Shown here piece after piece: positions 1-8,289 of a stretch of 64,000 bases of DNA. Source of the DNA: Kroppenstedtia sanguinis (lineage in GTDB: Bacteria > Bacillota > Bacilli > Thermoactinomycetales > DSM-45169); the NCBI RefSeq assembly GCF_050433445.1, contig NZ_JBNPXF010000002.1:1-64000 (forward strand), written 5' to 3'. Under the pieces are notes generated by a model. That model saw only the letters and a program-made list of their open reading frames with translations. It did no database searches and was not told the origin of the DNA. Numbering within the stretch: the stretch's first letter is position 1; every line of letters starts with the position of its first letter. The translations under genes were made by a program, and so were the position numbers.

Positions 1-136
1 GTAGTGCCCATGGCGCAAAGGTCGCTTTGCACCCACAGGGCACAAGTCTCGCCAGAGTCGCTTCCGCTCCCAGGTCTCGCTTTGGCAGCACACGACTCCC
101 TTCCGCTGCCCATTTTCTGGTTAATCAACAGCCCTG
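1..136 (-). mobile_element. MITE-like element, left part cut by window edge
   Basis: This is the terminal part of a member of the dispersed element family described at 1573-1773, in reverse orientation. It ends with GGTTAATCAACAGCCCTG (119-136), the inverted complement of the usual left end. It contains the roughly 60-bp optional segment (around 37-97) with the GTCTCGC...GTCTCGC motif that marks the long form. The other end lies outside the window, so no target duplication can be tested. Confidence 0.7.
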
Positions 137-176
137 TTATTTTTTATAAGAATCTTTTCATTAGGAGGCCGATTTC

Positions 177-1475
177 ATGTGCACAAAACGATCCTCCAGG
201 CTTTGCCTGTTCCTTCTCCCGGTTCTGTTGACCTCCTTCCTGATCTCAACAGAACCTCAGGAGGCCCTCGCTAAAACCCCAACTGGTTGTTTGGACTCCA
301 GTGTATCTGTCACTCCTGAGGAGGAACGAATCACCGAGGGGACTCCCATCCCCCAGCAGATTCTAAAGGAGAGCCGTTTCGATCGATATGTAAAACGATT
401 TGAACAGGATCTCTGTTCCACCTCCCATTTGCAAACCGCAGAAAAAATAGTGGAGAGACACGGCACCCAGCTGTGGAAAACCGCAGTCGATCGTGCCCAG
501 GGTAAACGCCCCGATCTCGGGACCCTAGATCGTTATGACGACCGTCCCCTCTACTGGGCCCGATTGCATATGACCCGGGCGCTTCGGCAGTGGAAACCCG
601 ACTTCTCCCTTACTCAAGCCCAACGGCAGGAACTTCTAAAGAAATTGGAATACACCTCCCGTGGTATCACTTCCGTTCAGTTTCCCAAAGAAAAAGGGAC
701 GAAGCGAATTTTGGTCAGCGGATTTGATCCCTACCGGCTGGAGCAGGAGTTCCGGCGTAGTAATCCTTCAGGGGCTTCCGCACTGCAGCTTGATGGGATG
801 CGGCTCCGGACGGAAGACGGACCCGCAATCATTCAGGCCGTTAACTTCCCCGTCCGTTGGCAGGACTTTGAAGATGGAATCGTGGAAGATGCCTTCGGTC
901 CCCACCTGACCCCAGGACCTCATCAGATCGACCTGATGATGACCATCAGTCAGGGAGGCCCCCGTCGTATGGCTATTGAAGGTTACGCCGGACGCTGGCA
1001 TACCGGCATCGACAACCGCTTGGAATCCCGAGAGGAAGTCACGCCTCCGGTCTCCCACTGGCCCATGCCCGATCCGCTACCAGAATTCATCGAAACGACT
1101 CTACCTGTGCAGGCGATGATCGACGCCGATACAGGGCCTTGGCCGGTGGTACGGAACGATGAGGTATGTGAATGGTTGCCCCCGAATTTCACTGATCCAC
1201 CTTCTTGCCATGAGAAAGGCCCGACGCCAGGCTCCAAAGCTCGCTCCGGTGGCGGTGGCAGCTATCTTTCCAATGAAAGCCAGTACCGTTCCAATCGCCT
1301 CCGGCTCGGACTCGGTGCGCAGGATCTTCCCGGTGGACATCTGCATAACGCAGAATTGGAATTCTATCCGGAGGATCCTTCCCGTCATATCGACCCGGAC
1401 TTCCAACACCACCGAAAAGTCACTGTCGATCAGACCGTCTCCTTGGTAAAAGCAGCCGCCCGTGCGGTGCATTAA
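177..1475 (+). CDS. Secreted pyroglutamyl-peptidase (C15)-like protein, Cys-to-Ser at active site
   Basis: The 432-aa product has an N-terminal signal peptide (basic start, then LCLFLLPVLLTSFLIS, probable cleavage near residue 32). Residues 30-170 are unassigned. Residues 177-400 resemble peptidase family C15, which removes N-terminal pyroglutamate: ILVSGFDPY at about 178, NPS at 196, VNFPV at 222, the Glu-loop GGPRRMAIEGYA (Glu268), GSYLSN at 361 and GGHLHN at 386. In classical enzymes the G-T-x-V-C-N motif carries the nucleophilic Cys; here the aligned residue is Ser365, while the Glu and a His are kept. It is therefore either an inactive binding protein or an altered hydrolase. The family is normally cytoplasmic and about 215 aa, so secretion and the long N-terminal domain are unusual. 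Start chosen at ATG 177, behind AGGAGG (162-167). Family placement is fairly sure; activity is unknown. Confidence 0.75.
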   Translation: MCTKRSSRLCLFLLPVLLTSFLISTEPQEALAKTPTGCLDSSVSVTPEEERITEGTPIPQQILKESRFDRYVKRFEQDLCSTSHLQTAEKIVERHGTQLWKTAVDRAQGKRPDLGTLDRYDDRPLYWARLHMTRALRQWKPDFSLTQAQRQELLKKLEYTSRGITSVQFPKEKGTKRILVSGFDPYRLEQEFRRSNPSGASALQLDGMRLRTEDGPAIIQAVNFPVRWQDFEDGIVEDAFGPHLTPGPHQIDLMMTISQGGPRRMAIEGYAGRWHTGIDNRLESREEVTPPVSHWPMPDPLPEFIETTLPVQAMIDADTGPWPVVRNDEVCEWLPPNFTDPPSCHEKGPTPGSKARSGGGGSYLSNESQYRSNRLRLGLGAQDLPGGHLHNAELEFYPEDPSRHIDPDFQHHRKVTVDQTVSLVKAAARAVH

Positions 1476-1572
1476 ATCAGAACATCCCCCTCTCCATCGG
1501 AAGAGGGGGATTTATGAGTTCACCTTGATCCCACATCCATCCTATAATTTCATACAGGTATCCTCCTTCCCA

Positions 1573-1773
1573 CAGGGCTGTTGTAACCAAAAAATAGGTG
1601 GAGGAAACTAAATTGATCTTTCGCTCTTCCCATTGCTCCCATCGTAAAATATGGCTTGAGGGGACGGGGTTGGTGGGAGGGCTACGATCTTTTGCAAAGA
1701 GCGCAAAGGCTCTTCACCGTCCCACCATCCCGCCCTGATTTCCTACCTAAAATAGGGCTAATCAGCATGCCTG
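1573..1773 (+). mobile_element. MITE-like element, short form, perfect 9-bp target duplication
   Basis: This 201-bp intergenic element begins CAGGGCTGTTG and ends GGGCTAATCAGCATGCCTG, so its ends are imperfect inverted repeats. The 9 bases before it (1564-1572, TCCTTCCCA) are repeated exactly after it (1774-1782), as expected for transposase-mediated insertion. The interior carries the family fold-back core in which GGTGGGAGGG at about 1670 faces CCGTCCCACC at about 1720. It contains no coding capacity, so any mobility would need a transposase in trans. Confidence 0.85.
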
Positions 1774-1836
1774 TCCTTCCCAATTCTATTTATATAATAG
1801 AACCAGACCATCCAATCGAAAGAAGGGATCATCCAC

Positions 1837-3327
1837 ATGAACCAATCTGAATATCTCTCACATGATGCAACCGCCTTGGCGGAAGCGATTCAGCAGAAGG
1901 AAGTTTCACCGCGGGAATTGGTTGAAGCCGCTTTTGCCCGGTTGGAGGAAGTTAATCCCCAACTGCAAGCGGTGATTCGGACGAGACGGGAAAAGGTGCT
2001 GCGGGAAATCGATGCACTTGACCCTTCCCAACAGCCCTTTGCCGGTGTGCCAATCCTGTTGAAAGATATCTCCCAGGCGGTAGCCGGAGAGCCCTTGACG
2101 GCGGGTGCCCGCCTGTTATCCTCCCAAGTGGCCCAACAGGATTCCCATCTGGTCGCCAAGCTCCGGGAGGCAGGCTTTCTTTTTCTCGGACAGACCAACA
2201 CACCGGAATTCGGGCTGAAAAATATTACGGAACCCGAACTCTATGGAGCCACCCGAAACCCGTGGAATCCCGCCTATTCACCAGGGGGATCCAGCGGGGG
2301 CTCAGCAGCAGCCGTAGCTTCCGGAATAGTTCCCTTGGCGGGGGCCAGTGATGGAGGCGGCTCCATCCGCATCCCTGCCTCCTTCACCGGTTTGTTCGGC
2401 TTAAAGCCGACTCGGGGCCGGACCCCTGTCGGACCTGGGGTGGGACGTCAGTGGCAGGGGGCATCCATCGACTTTGTGCTCACCCGTTCCGTGCGAGACA
2501 GTGCCGCATTGCTGGATCTGTTGCAAACGATCCAACCTGAGGCGGCTTTCCAGACTCCCTTGTTTGACGGAAGTTTCCGCGAAGATATGAAGCAGGGAAG
2601 CCAACCCCTTCGCATCGCCTTTACCACAGCTTCCCCGGTGGGAACCCCTGTCAGTGAAGAGGCTAAGCAAGCAGTACACAAAACCGTGGCATGGTTGAAA
2701 GCACAGGGACATCAGGTGGAGGAGAAGGAGACCGGCATCGATGGCATCCGCCTGATGCAGGATTACTATCTGATGAACAGTGGCGAAATGGCGACGATGG
2801 TGGCATCCATGGAAAAATCACTCAACCGCCGGATCACAGCACAGGACATGGAAATCGTCTCCTGGGTGTTGAGTGAAGCCGGTAAGAAAGTGACTGCAGC
2901 AGAATATGCGGCCAGCCTCACTTCCTGGGATACCGCGGCGGCGAAAATGGCGGAGCTTCACCAAACCTATGATCTCTATCTCACCCCCGCGTCAGCCGAT
3001 GCCGCACCCCAGGTGGGCAAGTTGACCCATACCCCACAGGAAGCAGAGGAACTCATGAAGGTCAGTCAACTGAGCCCATCGGAACAACAGTCCCTGATCT
3101 ATGATATGTTTTTGCCCAGTCTCACCTATACCCCCTTCACCCAACTGGCCAACCTCACGGGACAGCCTGCCATGAGTGTCCCTGTCCACCTCACAGCGGA
3201 TCATCTCCCCCTCGGGGTTCAATTCATCGCCCCGAAAGGCATGGAAAACCGCCTGCTCCAGCTGGCATACACCCTGGAGCAATCAGAGCTGTGGGTCGGG
3301 ATGAAAGGCAATCCTTTCATGGAGTAA
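1837..3327 (+). CDS. Amidase (amidase signature family, NylA/GatA-like)
   Basis: This 496-aa cytoplasmic amide hydrolase is typical in length for the amidase signature family. The Ser-cisSer-Lys triad is visible: Lys in GVPILLKDI (about residue 76), the glycine/serine loop GGSSGGSAAA (about 150) with the cis-Ser, and the nucleophile Ser in DGGGSIRIPA (about 176). The central sequence (GLKPTRGRTPVGPG) and the C-terminus (LTGQPAMSVPVH) resemble 6-aminohexanoate-cyclic-dimer hydrolase-like amidases more than the GatA subunit of the GatCAB amidotransferase, and no gatB or gatC lies nearby. The substrate cannot be deduced. It stands alone between two MITE-like elements, with ATG 1837 as start; the element at 3343 inserted just beyond its stop codon. 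Confidence 0.9.
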   Translation: MNQSEYLSHDATALAEAIQQKEVSPRELVEAAFARLEEVNPQLQAVIRTRREKVLREIDALDPSQQPFAGVPILLKDISQAVAGEPLTAGARLLSSQVAQQDSHLVAKLREAGFLFLGQTNTPEFGLKNITEPELYGATRNPWNPAYSPGGSSGGSAAAVASGIVPLAGASDGGGSIRIPASFTGLFGLKPTRGRTPVGPGVGRQWQGASIDFVLTRSVRDSAALLDLLQTIQPEAAFQTPLFDGSFREDMKQGSQPLRIAFTTASPVGTPVSEEAKQAVHKTVAWLKAQGHQVEEKETGIDGIRLMQDYYLMNSGEMATMVASMEKSLNRRITAQDMEIVSWVLSEAGKKVTAAEYAASLTSWDTAAAKMAELHQTYDLYLTPASADAAPQVGKLTHTPQEAEELMKVSQLSPSEQQSLIYDMFLPSLTYTPFTQLANLTGQPAMSVPVHLTADHLPLGVQFIAPKGMENRLLQLAYTLEQSELWVGMKGNPFME

Positions 3328-3342
3328 ACAGATTCATACGGG

Positions 3343-3649
3343 CAGGGCTGTTGATTAACCAGAAAATGGGCAGCGGAAGGAGTCGTGTGCTGCCAAAGCG
3401 ACCTTTGCGCCACAGGCACTACAATCCAAAGGAGCTGAAGCTCTAGATGAAGGTAGCCATCCTACCCAGCGGAGAATCTGGAGGGAGGGCGTTTAGGGGC
3501 AACATCTTCCCTGTGTTGCTTCCGTAAGGCTTTGCCCCTGCCCGATGGTCAGATTTGGAGCGGCCAGTTTTCACTTCCTTGCCGGATGGCAACCGGAGCG
3601 TGGTAGAACACGATCTCCCCACCCAAAATATGGCTAATCAACACGCCTG
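3343..3649 (+). mobile_element. MITE-like element, 307-bp variant, perfect 9-bp target duplication
   Basis: It begins CAGGGCTGTTGATTAACC and ends GGCTAATCAACACGCCTG. The flanking 9-mers are identical: TCATACGGG at 3334-3342 and 3650-3658. The interior differs from the common form: the stretch 3421-3620, including the segment starting TGTTGCTTCCGTAAGGC at 3517, is a distinct filler. The right half of this variant recurs at 37428-37558. It contains no plausible coding region. Confidence 0.85.
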
Positions 3650-3703
3650 TCATACGGGATTTAATCCCCGTTCAGTTAGGAAAAGATTTGCAAGCTGAAA
3701 AAC

Positions 3704-3751
3704 TTGTCGTCGATCCCCAGTAACGTAAAAACCCCCGGGGATCGACGACAA
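3704..3751. promoter_or_regulatory. Perfect 15-bp inverted repeat in the CRISPR leader
   Basis: TTGTCGTCGATCCCC (3704-3718) is followed after an 18-base loop by its exact complement (3737-3751). It sits 120 bases before the first CRISPR repeat, at the leader end of the array. No T-run follows it, so a simple terminator role is not supported. A leader motif bound by the adaptation machinery, or a structured RNA upstream of the array, are possible readings. I see no gene in 3659-3871. Confidence 0.6.
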
Positions 3752-3871
3752 TTTTCAAGGGGGCAATATACCTGGTGTGACAAGGAATTTTAAATCCCCG
3801 CTTGTTTCCGGTAGAGCATTTGTGTATCGTAGAGTTTAAGAAGGAATGGCTGAGTATCGGTGTTTGGATGG

Positions 3872-4564
3872 GTTTGTAACGTACCTATGAGGAATTGAAA
3901 CTTATGTCGCAGATTGGCAGATGGACTACGTGAAATGTTTGTAACGTACCTATGAGGAATTGAAACAAAGCGGCACGGATAGCAGCCCTATCGTTCAACG
4001 CAGTTTGTAACGTACCTATGAGGAATTGAAACGATACCACCGTCAGGAACCTGAAAGACCGGCTCAGGTTTGTAACGTACCTATGAGGAATTGAAACGGG
4101 TGCTATTTTGAAAGTCCGAGACCCGGAATCTGGGTTTGTAACGTACCTATGAGGAATTGAAACGGGACTGGGTAGTATTGGCCCCTCACCTTCTCTTTGA
4201 GTTTGTAACGTACCTATGAGGAATTGAAACTCTGAAACACCTTGCCCCCCGGGCATATCCATCGTGTTTGTAACGTACCTATGAGGAATTGAAACACAAA
4301 CCTCTCCAATTCCTCTTCCGGAGCCTGGGCAAGTTTGTAACGTACCTATGAGGAATTGAAACTTGAAAATCGAAGTTTGGCTTTGTCTTTTAGGATTCGG
4401 GTTTGTAACGTACCTATGAGGAATTGAAACAAAAGTCCATTTTCCGTCGAGTAGGGTGGTTTTGAACGTTTGTAACGTACCTATGAGGAATTGAAACTGC
4501 CTATCGAAGCGAAAAAGAGAAGAAGAAGATGAGAGTTTGTAACGTACCTATGAGGAATTGAAAT
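3872..4564 (+). CRISPR. CRISPR array, 11 repeats of 30 bp, 10 spacers
   Basis: Repeats begin at 3872, 3937, 4003, 4068, 4134, 4201, 4266, 4333, 4401, 4468 and 4535. Each is 30 bp, starts GTTTGTAACGTACC and ends GAGGAATTGAAAC. Spacers are 35-38 bp and all different. Ten repeats are identical; the last one ends in T rather than C, which points to the leader-distal end being at 4564 and the leader at the 3660-3871 side. The terminal ATTGAAAC is typical of repeats used by type I-B or type III systems. No cas gene is present in this window, so the effector must be elsewhere or absent. Confidence 0.98.
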
Positions 4565-4583
4565 AGGATCAGGGGGAGTAGTC

Positions 4584-4805
4584 TTGAAGATCATTTCACT
4601 TTCGGAGAAACGGGCACAGAAAAAATCTAGTGGAACGTCAACTCCTGAAAAGCGGGCACAGAAAAGCCAAGCATTAAACCAAGCAAACCAAGAAATTAAG
4701 AAGGAAACCGGAATTGACTTTGTGAAAATGCTTCTGGGAGATAAAGAAGAAAAAAAGCGCTTTGAGATGAAACGGTATCAAGAGAGACTAGATAACGATG
4801 AATAA
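4584..4805 (+). CDS. Small charged hypothetical protein next to CRISPR array
   Basis: A 73-aa product begins at TTG 4584, preceded by AGGGGGAG at 4571-4578. It is very rich in Lys, Glu and Gln, and a near-repeat EKRAQK occurs at about residues 8 and 22. It is probably mostly helical, with no membrane segment. It starts only 20 bases after the last CRISPR repeat and is closed by its own terminator at 4806-4841. Degenerate CRISPR repeats lie beyond it, so the gene appears to sit inside an older, longer array. I do not recognise the family. Its ribosome binding site and terminator argue for a real gene. Confidence 0.6.
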   Translation: MKIISLSEKRAQKKSSGTSTPEKRAQKSQALNQANQEIKKETGIDFVKMLLGDKEEKKRFEMKRYQERLDNDE

Positions 4806-4841
4806 AAAAAACGCCTTTTCTCAGAAAAGACGTTTTTTTAT
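4806..4841 (+). terminator. Rho-independent terminator
   Basis: AACGCCTTTTCT pairs with AGAAAAGACGTT around a 3-base loop and is followed by a run of T. It directly follows the stop codon of the small gene at 4584. Confidence 0.8.
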
Positions 4842-4851
4842 AGGTATCTCA

Positions 4852-4947
4852 GTTTGTAGCGTACATCTACCTATGAGATCAGATCATACAATTGGCAATT
4901 TCCCTTGATCACATCGTTTTATACCATCCCTATCAGGAAATTGAAGC
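4852..4947 (+). repeat. Two degenerate CRISPR repeat remnants
   Basis: GTTTGTAGCGTAC followed by CTACCTATGAGATC (4852-4884) resembles the array repeat with a short insertion. GTTTTATACCATCCCTATC followed by AGGAAATTGAAGC (4916-4947) resembles it with several substitutions. Both are in the same orientation as the array, spaced 64 bases start to start, close to the 65-68-base repeat period upstream. They look like decayed leader-distal units. Confidence 0.6.
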
Positions 4948-5015
4948 CCATACAGGGGATTGAGCGTATTCATGGATGAGTGTTAACATCTGAATCACTC
5001 GCCTCTGAAAAACAA

Positions 5016-5056
5016 AAAGAAGCTGGCCGGGGAAGGATTCCCTGTCCAGCTTTTTT
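5016..5056 (-). terminator. Bidirectional hairpin terminator after the Gfo/Idh/MocA gene
   Basis: AAGCTGG (5020-5026) pairs with CCAGCTT (5046-5052), with further pairing inside (GGGGAA/TTCCC). A-rich and T-rich flanks allow function on both strands. It lies 30 bases beyond the stop codon of the minus-strand gene ending at 5085. Confidence 0.75.
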
Positions 5057-5084
5057 GATTTCTACACTCACGGTTTCACATGGA

Positions 5085-6269
5085 TTACCGAGAGACGGGG
5101 TTCAGATCAGACACCTGGATCCATCGTCCGCTCTGGGCGGACTTTTCCACCGCTGCCAGCACCCGTTGATTCTGCAGACCGTCCTGAAAATTAGGGGAGG
5201 GGCTGACGCCCTCAGCGATGCCCTTCATCAACTCGCTGAACAGATTGATAAAGGTGTGTTCATAGCCGATGATATGCCCCGAAGGCCAGTAAGCAGCAGC
5301 ATAGGGATGCTCCTCCTCAGTGCAGTTGATGGTGCGGAACCCCTGCAACCCCGGTGCGTCCTCCTCCAGATAAACCTCCAGGTTATTCATGTTCTCCAGA
5401 TCCCAGCGGAGGGAACCCTTTTCCCCGTTAATCTCAAACCGGTTGCCGTTACGATTTCCCCCGGCGAAGCGGGTGGCTTCAAAGACGCCGATGGCACCGC
5501 TTTCAAAACGAGCCATCCAAAGAGCCGCATCATCCACATCTACTACGCCCCGGTTCCCGGCTTCCCTTTGGGCCTTCAACCCACCGCTCATCTCGCCCAG
5601 GGGACGCTCTTTGATAAAGGTTTCCATCATACCGGACACTTCTTGAAACTCCCCGACCAAGAAGCGAGCCAGATCCAAAATATGTGCACCGACGTCCCCG
5701 AGGACACCGGAGCCGGTCACTTCTTTGCGCAAGCGCCAGACGAGTGGGAATTGGGGATCCATAATCCAATCCTGCAGATATTGACCTCGGATATGGTAGA
5801 TCCGGCCTAGCCGTCCTTCGTCAATCAGCTTTTTGGCGAATTGCACCGCTGGAGCAAAACGATAGTTGTGGCACAGCATATGGACGGTTCCCGACTTTTG
5901 CACGGCCTCCACCATGCGCTCTGCCTGCTCCACCGTCATCGCCAAGGGTTTTTCACAGACGATATGCTTGCCTGCCTCCGCCGCAGCGATAGCCATCTCG
6001 GCGTGGAGGTGGTTGGGTGTGACGATATCGATCAGGTCGATGTCTTCCCGTTCCAGCAGGCGGCGCCAATCGGTTTCCGTGGAGGCCCACCCCCATTGTG
6101 TTGCCGCCTGTTCCACTCCCGCCCGGTCGCGACCGACCAGGGCCTGCTGCACTGGAACCACGTCGTTCTCAAAAAAGAAGGGCAAGTCCCGGTAGGCATG
6201 GCTGTGCGCTTTGCCCATAAATTTGTAACCGACCATCCCGATCCGGACTTGCTTTTTGCTTACGCCCAC
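5085..6269 (-). CDS. Gfo/Idh/MocA family oxidoreductase
   Basis: This 394-aa NAD(P)-dependent sugar or cyclitol dehydrogenase has an N-terminal Rossmann fold (IGMVGYKFMGKAH, residues 10-22) and the family catalytic-lysine motif CEKP (105-108). The C-terminal domain follows, with GDVGAHILDLA at about 195 carrying the His/Asp pair. The start is GTG 6269, behind a GGGTGGGTGA stretch. It overlaps the end of the upstream isomerase gene (6260) by 10 bases, so the two are translationally coupled. The partner suggests catabolism of an inositol-like or other sugar. The exact substrate cannot be read from the sequence. Confidence 0.92.
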   Translation of the reverse strand: MGVSKKQVRIGMVGYKFMGKAHSHAYRDLPFFFENDVVPVQQALVGRDRAGVEQAATQWGWASTETDWRRLLEREDIDLIDIVTPNHLHAEMAIAAAEAGKHIVCEKPLAMTVEQAERMVEAVQKSGTVHMLCHNYRFAPAVQFAKKLIDEGRLGRIYHIRGQYLQDWIMDPQFPLVWRLRKEVTGSGVLGDVGAHILDLARFLVGEFQEVSGMMETFIKERPLGEMSGGLKAQREAGNRGVVDVDDAALWMARFESGAIGVFEATRFAGGNRNGNRFEINGEKGSLRWDLENMNNLEVYLEEDAPGLQGFRTINCTEEEHPYAAAYWPSGHIIGYEHTFINLFSELMKGIAEGVSPSPNFQDGLQNQRVLAAVEKSAQSGRWIQVSDLNPVSR

Positions 6270-7228
6270 CAGATGTCACCCACCCTCTCTTGAATCAATA
6301 TGTTTTTCAGGAAGGAGACGGCTTTTTGAAACCCTTCCTCCACCGACATCAGGCTGTCTTCATGTTCAATGCTGATCGCCCCTTGGTAACCGACCAATTG
6401 CAACGCACTGATAATCTCTTTCCAGGTTTCCTCTCCATGCCCGTAACCCACGGTGCGGAAAATCCAAGACCGATTCAGTTCGTCCCGGTAGCTCTTCGTG
6501 TCCAGGACGCCGTTGGAAGCCGTATTGTACGGATCGATCCCGGTATCCTTGGCGTGAAAATGATACAACGCCCCCGCTTGGCTCAGCTCCTTAATCGCCA
6601 ATACGGGGTCCATCTGCTGCCAAAAGAGATGGCTTGGATCAAAGTTGACCCCAATCTGATCCCCGCACTGTTTCCGCAGACGGAGCATCGTCTCGGTGTT
6701 GTACACAACAAATCCCGGATGAGGTTCAATCGCCACCCGCACTCCCTGTTGCTTTAAGAACTGATTCTGTTCCTTCCAATAGGGAATCACTTTTTCTTCC
6801 CACTGCCACTCCAGTACAGAAGCAAACTCCTCTGGCCAAGGACAAGTGACCCAGACCGGGTTCTGGGAGTGTTCCGATTCTCCTGGACACCCGGAGAAGG
6901 TGATGACCGTTTCCACTCCCAGTTTAGCGGCGAGGCGAACAGTCTGTTCAAAGTTCTCATGAGCCCGCTGGGCAATCTCCGAATTGGGATGGAGCGGATT
7001 TCCGTGGCAACTTAAGGCACTGATTTGCAAACCCCGGCTTTCCACAGCTTGTTTAAAATGATTTAATCGGCTTTCATCTTCCAACAGATTTTGTGGGTTG
7101 CAGTAACGGTCCCCCGGAAATCCTCCGGTACCGATCTCCACGGTCTCCAGACCGCTTTCTGCAATATAGTCCAAAGCTTCCTCCAAGGACTTGTCCCCGA
7201 ATAAAACGGCAAACACACCTAATTTCAT
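6260..7228 (-). CDS. Sugar phosphate isomerase/epimerase-like TIM-barrel protein
   Basis: This 322-aa product belongs to the xylose-isomerase-like TIM barrel family (IolE/IolI/YcjR type). Visible markers are the start MKLGVFAVLFGDKS, ETVEIGTGGFPG (about 30), LSCHGNPLHPN (about 74), the metal-ligand stretches AIEPHPGF (about 164) and NFDPSHLFWQ (about 193), FHAKD (about 228) and SIEHEDSLM near the C-terminus. It is the first gene of a two-gene operon with the Gfo/Idh/MocA dehydrogenase. Start ATG 7228 follows AAGGGGGAA. No transporter or regulator of the pathway adjoins it. Confidence 0.9.
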   Translation of the reverse strand: MKLGVFAVLFGDKSLEEALDYIAESGLETVEIGTGGFPGDRYCNPQNLLEDESRLNHFKQAVESRGLQISALSCHGNPLHPNSEIAQRAHENFEQTVRLAAKLGVETVITFSGCPGESEHSQNPVWVTCPWPEEFASVLEWQWEEKVIPYWKEQNQFLKQQGVRVAIEPHPGFVVYNTETMLRLRKQCGDQIGVNFDPSHLFWQQMDPVLAIKELSQAGALYHFHAKDTGIDPYNTASNGVLDTKSYRDELNRSWIFRTVGYGHGEETWKEIISALQLVGYQGAISIEHEDSLMSVEEGFQKAVSFLKNILIQERVGDIWWA

Positions 7229-7572
7229 CTGAAGTTCCCCCTTCAGAAGTGATGAAAAATGAAAAATTCTTCCTATATATCACAATATATTGAGAACATT
7301 CGATACAGAAATCACCTTATCACCGCTCCCCCCCTTTGTCAATCAATTGAATAAAGAGAGGCTATCCCTACCAGATAAAATGGGACTCTTAGATCTCACA
7401 TCCTGCATGGCCATTGGGCTTGCCGTGTTTTTAAAACTATTTTCTTTGCACAAAGCCTCTCCCCCTCTGACATCTTATTGAGATTGAACCTTTATCTCAT
7501 CTTCTACAGAAATGATATAATAGTCTGCATACATAAAGACAGACCACTTACCGAACAAGGAGAGGATCGGAG
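7229..7572. promoter_or_regulatory. Intergenic region with promoters of two divergent genes
   Basis: The region separates the divergent isomerase and DUF4272-like genes. An extended -10 box TGATATAAT (7513-7521) lies about 50 bases before the downstream gene and probably serves it; a convincing -35 box is not visible. No other gene or repeat was seen. Confidence 0.45.
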
Positions 7573-8232
7573 ATGCTAGAGCATGATTTAGTGAGAAAAC
7601 AACAATCGGAAAGAACATTGTGGGAACACGGAATTCCGATTGATCCCGAGTTGAAATACGTGGGGAATTTTCAATTCAAGTCGCCACAGGAAGCCGCGAG
7701 GCGGGCCTTGGTTTTTCATTCTCTTCTGGGCGTGATTTTTTATCACCGGCCGCTGGATGTGGTGGAATGGGTAAGAGAGGAAGGCTTGTGGGAGGAATTA
7801 ACCCCAAGGGAGAAAGAGATCTTCCAAATTCCACTTATGGAGGATGAAGGGGAGAGGGTTTGGAAGTTGAGGAGCATGCAATCCAACCGGATCACTTGGC
7901 GGATGGAGGCACTGTACGCCTTGTTGTGGTCATTGGGAAAAATAGACATCTTGGGCTGGCCCTCTGGTCAGAGTGATGCGGACCCAGTGGGAAGTGCAGT
8001 ACCCCAGTTGGGAGAATCGACGAAATCCTTTATCGAAAATGCAGAGCTTCGCCCACTGGCCGAAATCGCGGATCAGGCCGATCTGATGTTTCGGCTGACC
8101 CATGCCTTGCAGAAGGCAAAAGAAGAGGATGGAGAAGCTCCTCAAGGGGTGGAACCGTTTACGGTTTATGAGTGGCATCTCGCTCTGCAATGGATCTGCC
8201 ATGGTTGGGAGTGGGCGGAAATTACCGGGTGA
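7573..8232 (+). CDS. DUF4272-like hypothetical protein
   Basis: This 219-aa soluble protein has no signal peptide or membrane segment. The opening (RSERTLWEHGIPIDPEL, then EAARRALVFHSLLGV) and the middle (LTPREKEIF, then MEALYALLWSLGKID) resemble DUF4272 proteins, which are of unknown function and often sit near immunity or accessory genes. The start ATG 7573 is preceded by AAGGAGAGGATC. It is followed directly by a MITE-like element. Assignment is from recall of the family pattern and is moderately secure. Confidence 0.75.
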   Translation: MLEHDLVRKQQSERTLWEHGIPIDPELKYVGNFQFKSPQEAARRALVFHSLLGVIFYHRPLDVVEWVREEGLWEELTPREKEIFQIPLMEDEGERVWKLRSMQSNRITWRMEALYALLWSLGKIDILGWPSGQSDADPVGSAVPQLGESTKSFIENAELRPLAEIADQADLMFRLTHALQKAKEEDGEAPQGVEPFTVYEWHLALQWICHGWEWAEITG

Positions 8233-8289
8233 GTATCGCGCAAATCCCGCCTCCCGAATCACCATTTTCCAGCAACGTATGGTTTTCAC

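Noticed and set aside
3885..4262. 125-codon minus-strand open frame with a repeated FQFLIGTLQT motif
   Set aside because: It is a translation of the CRISPR repeats themselves and not a gene.
4980..5810. 276-codon plus-strand frame opposite the Gfo/Idh/MocA gene
   Set aside because: It starts in a terminator region and then runs antisense to a conserved gene; no ribosome binding site.
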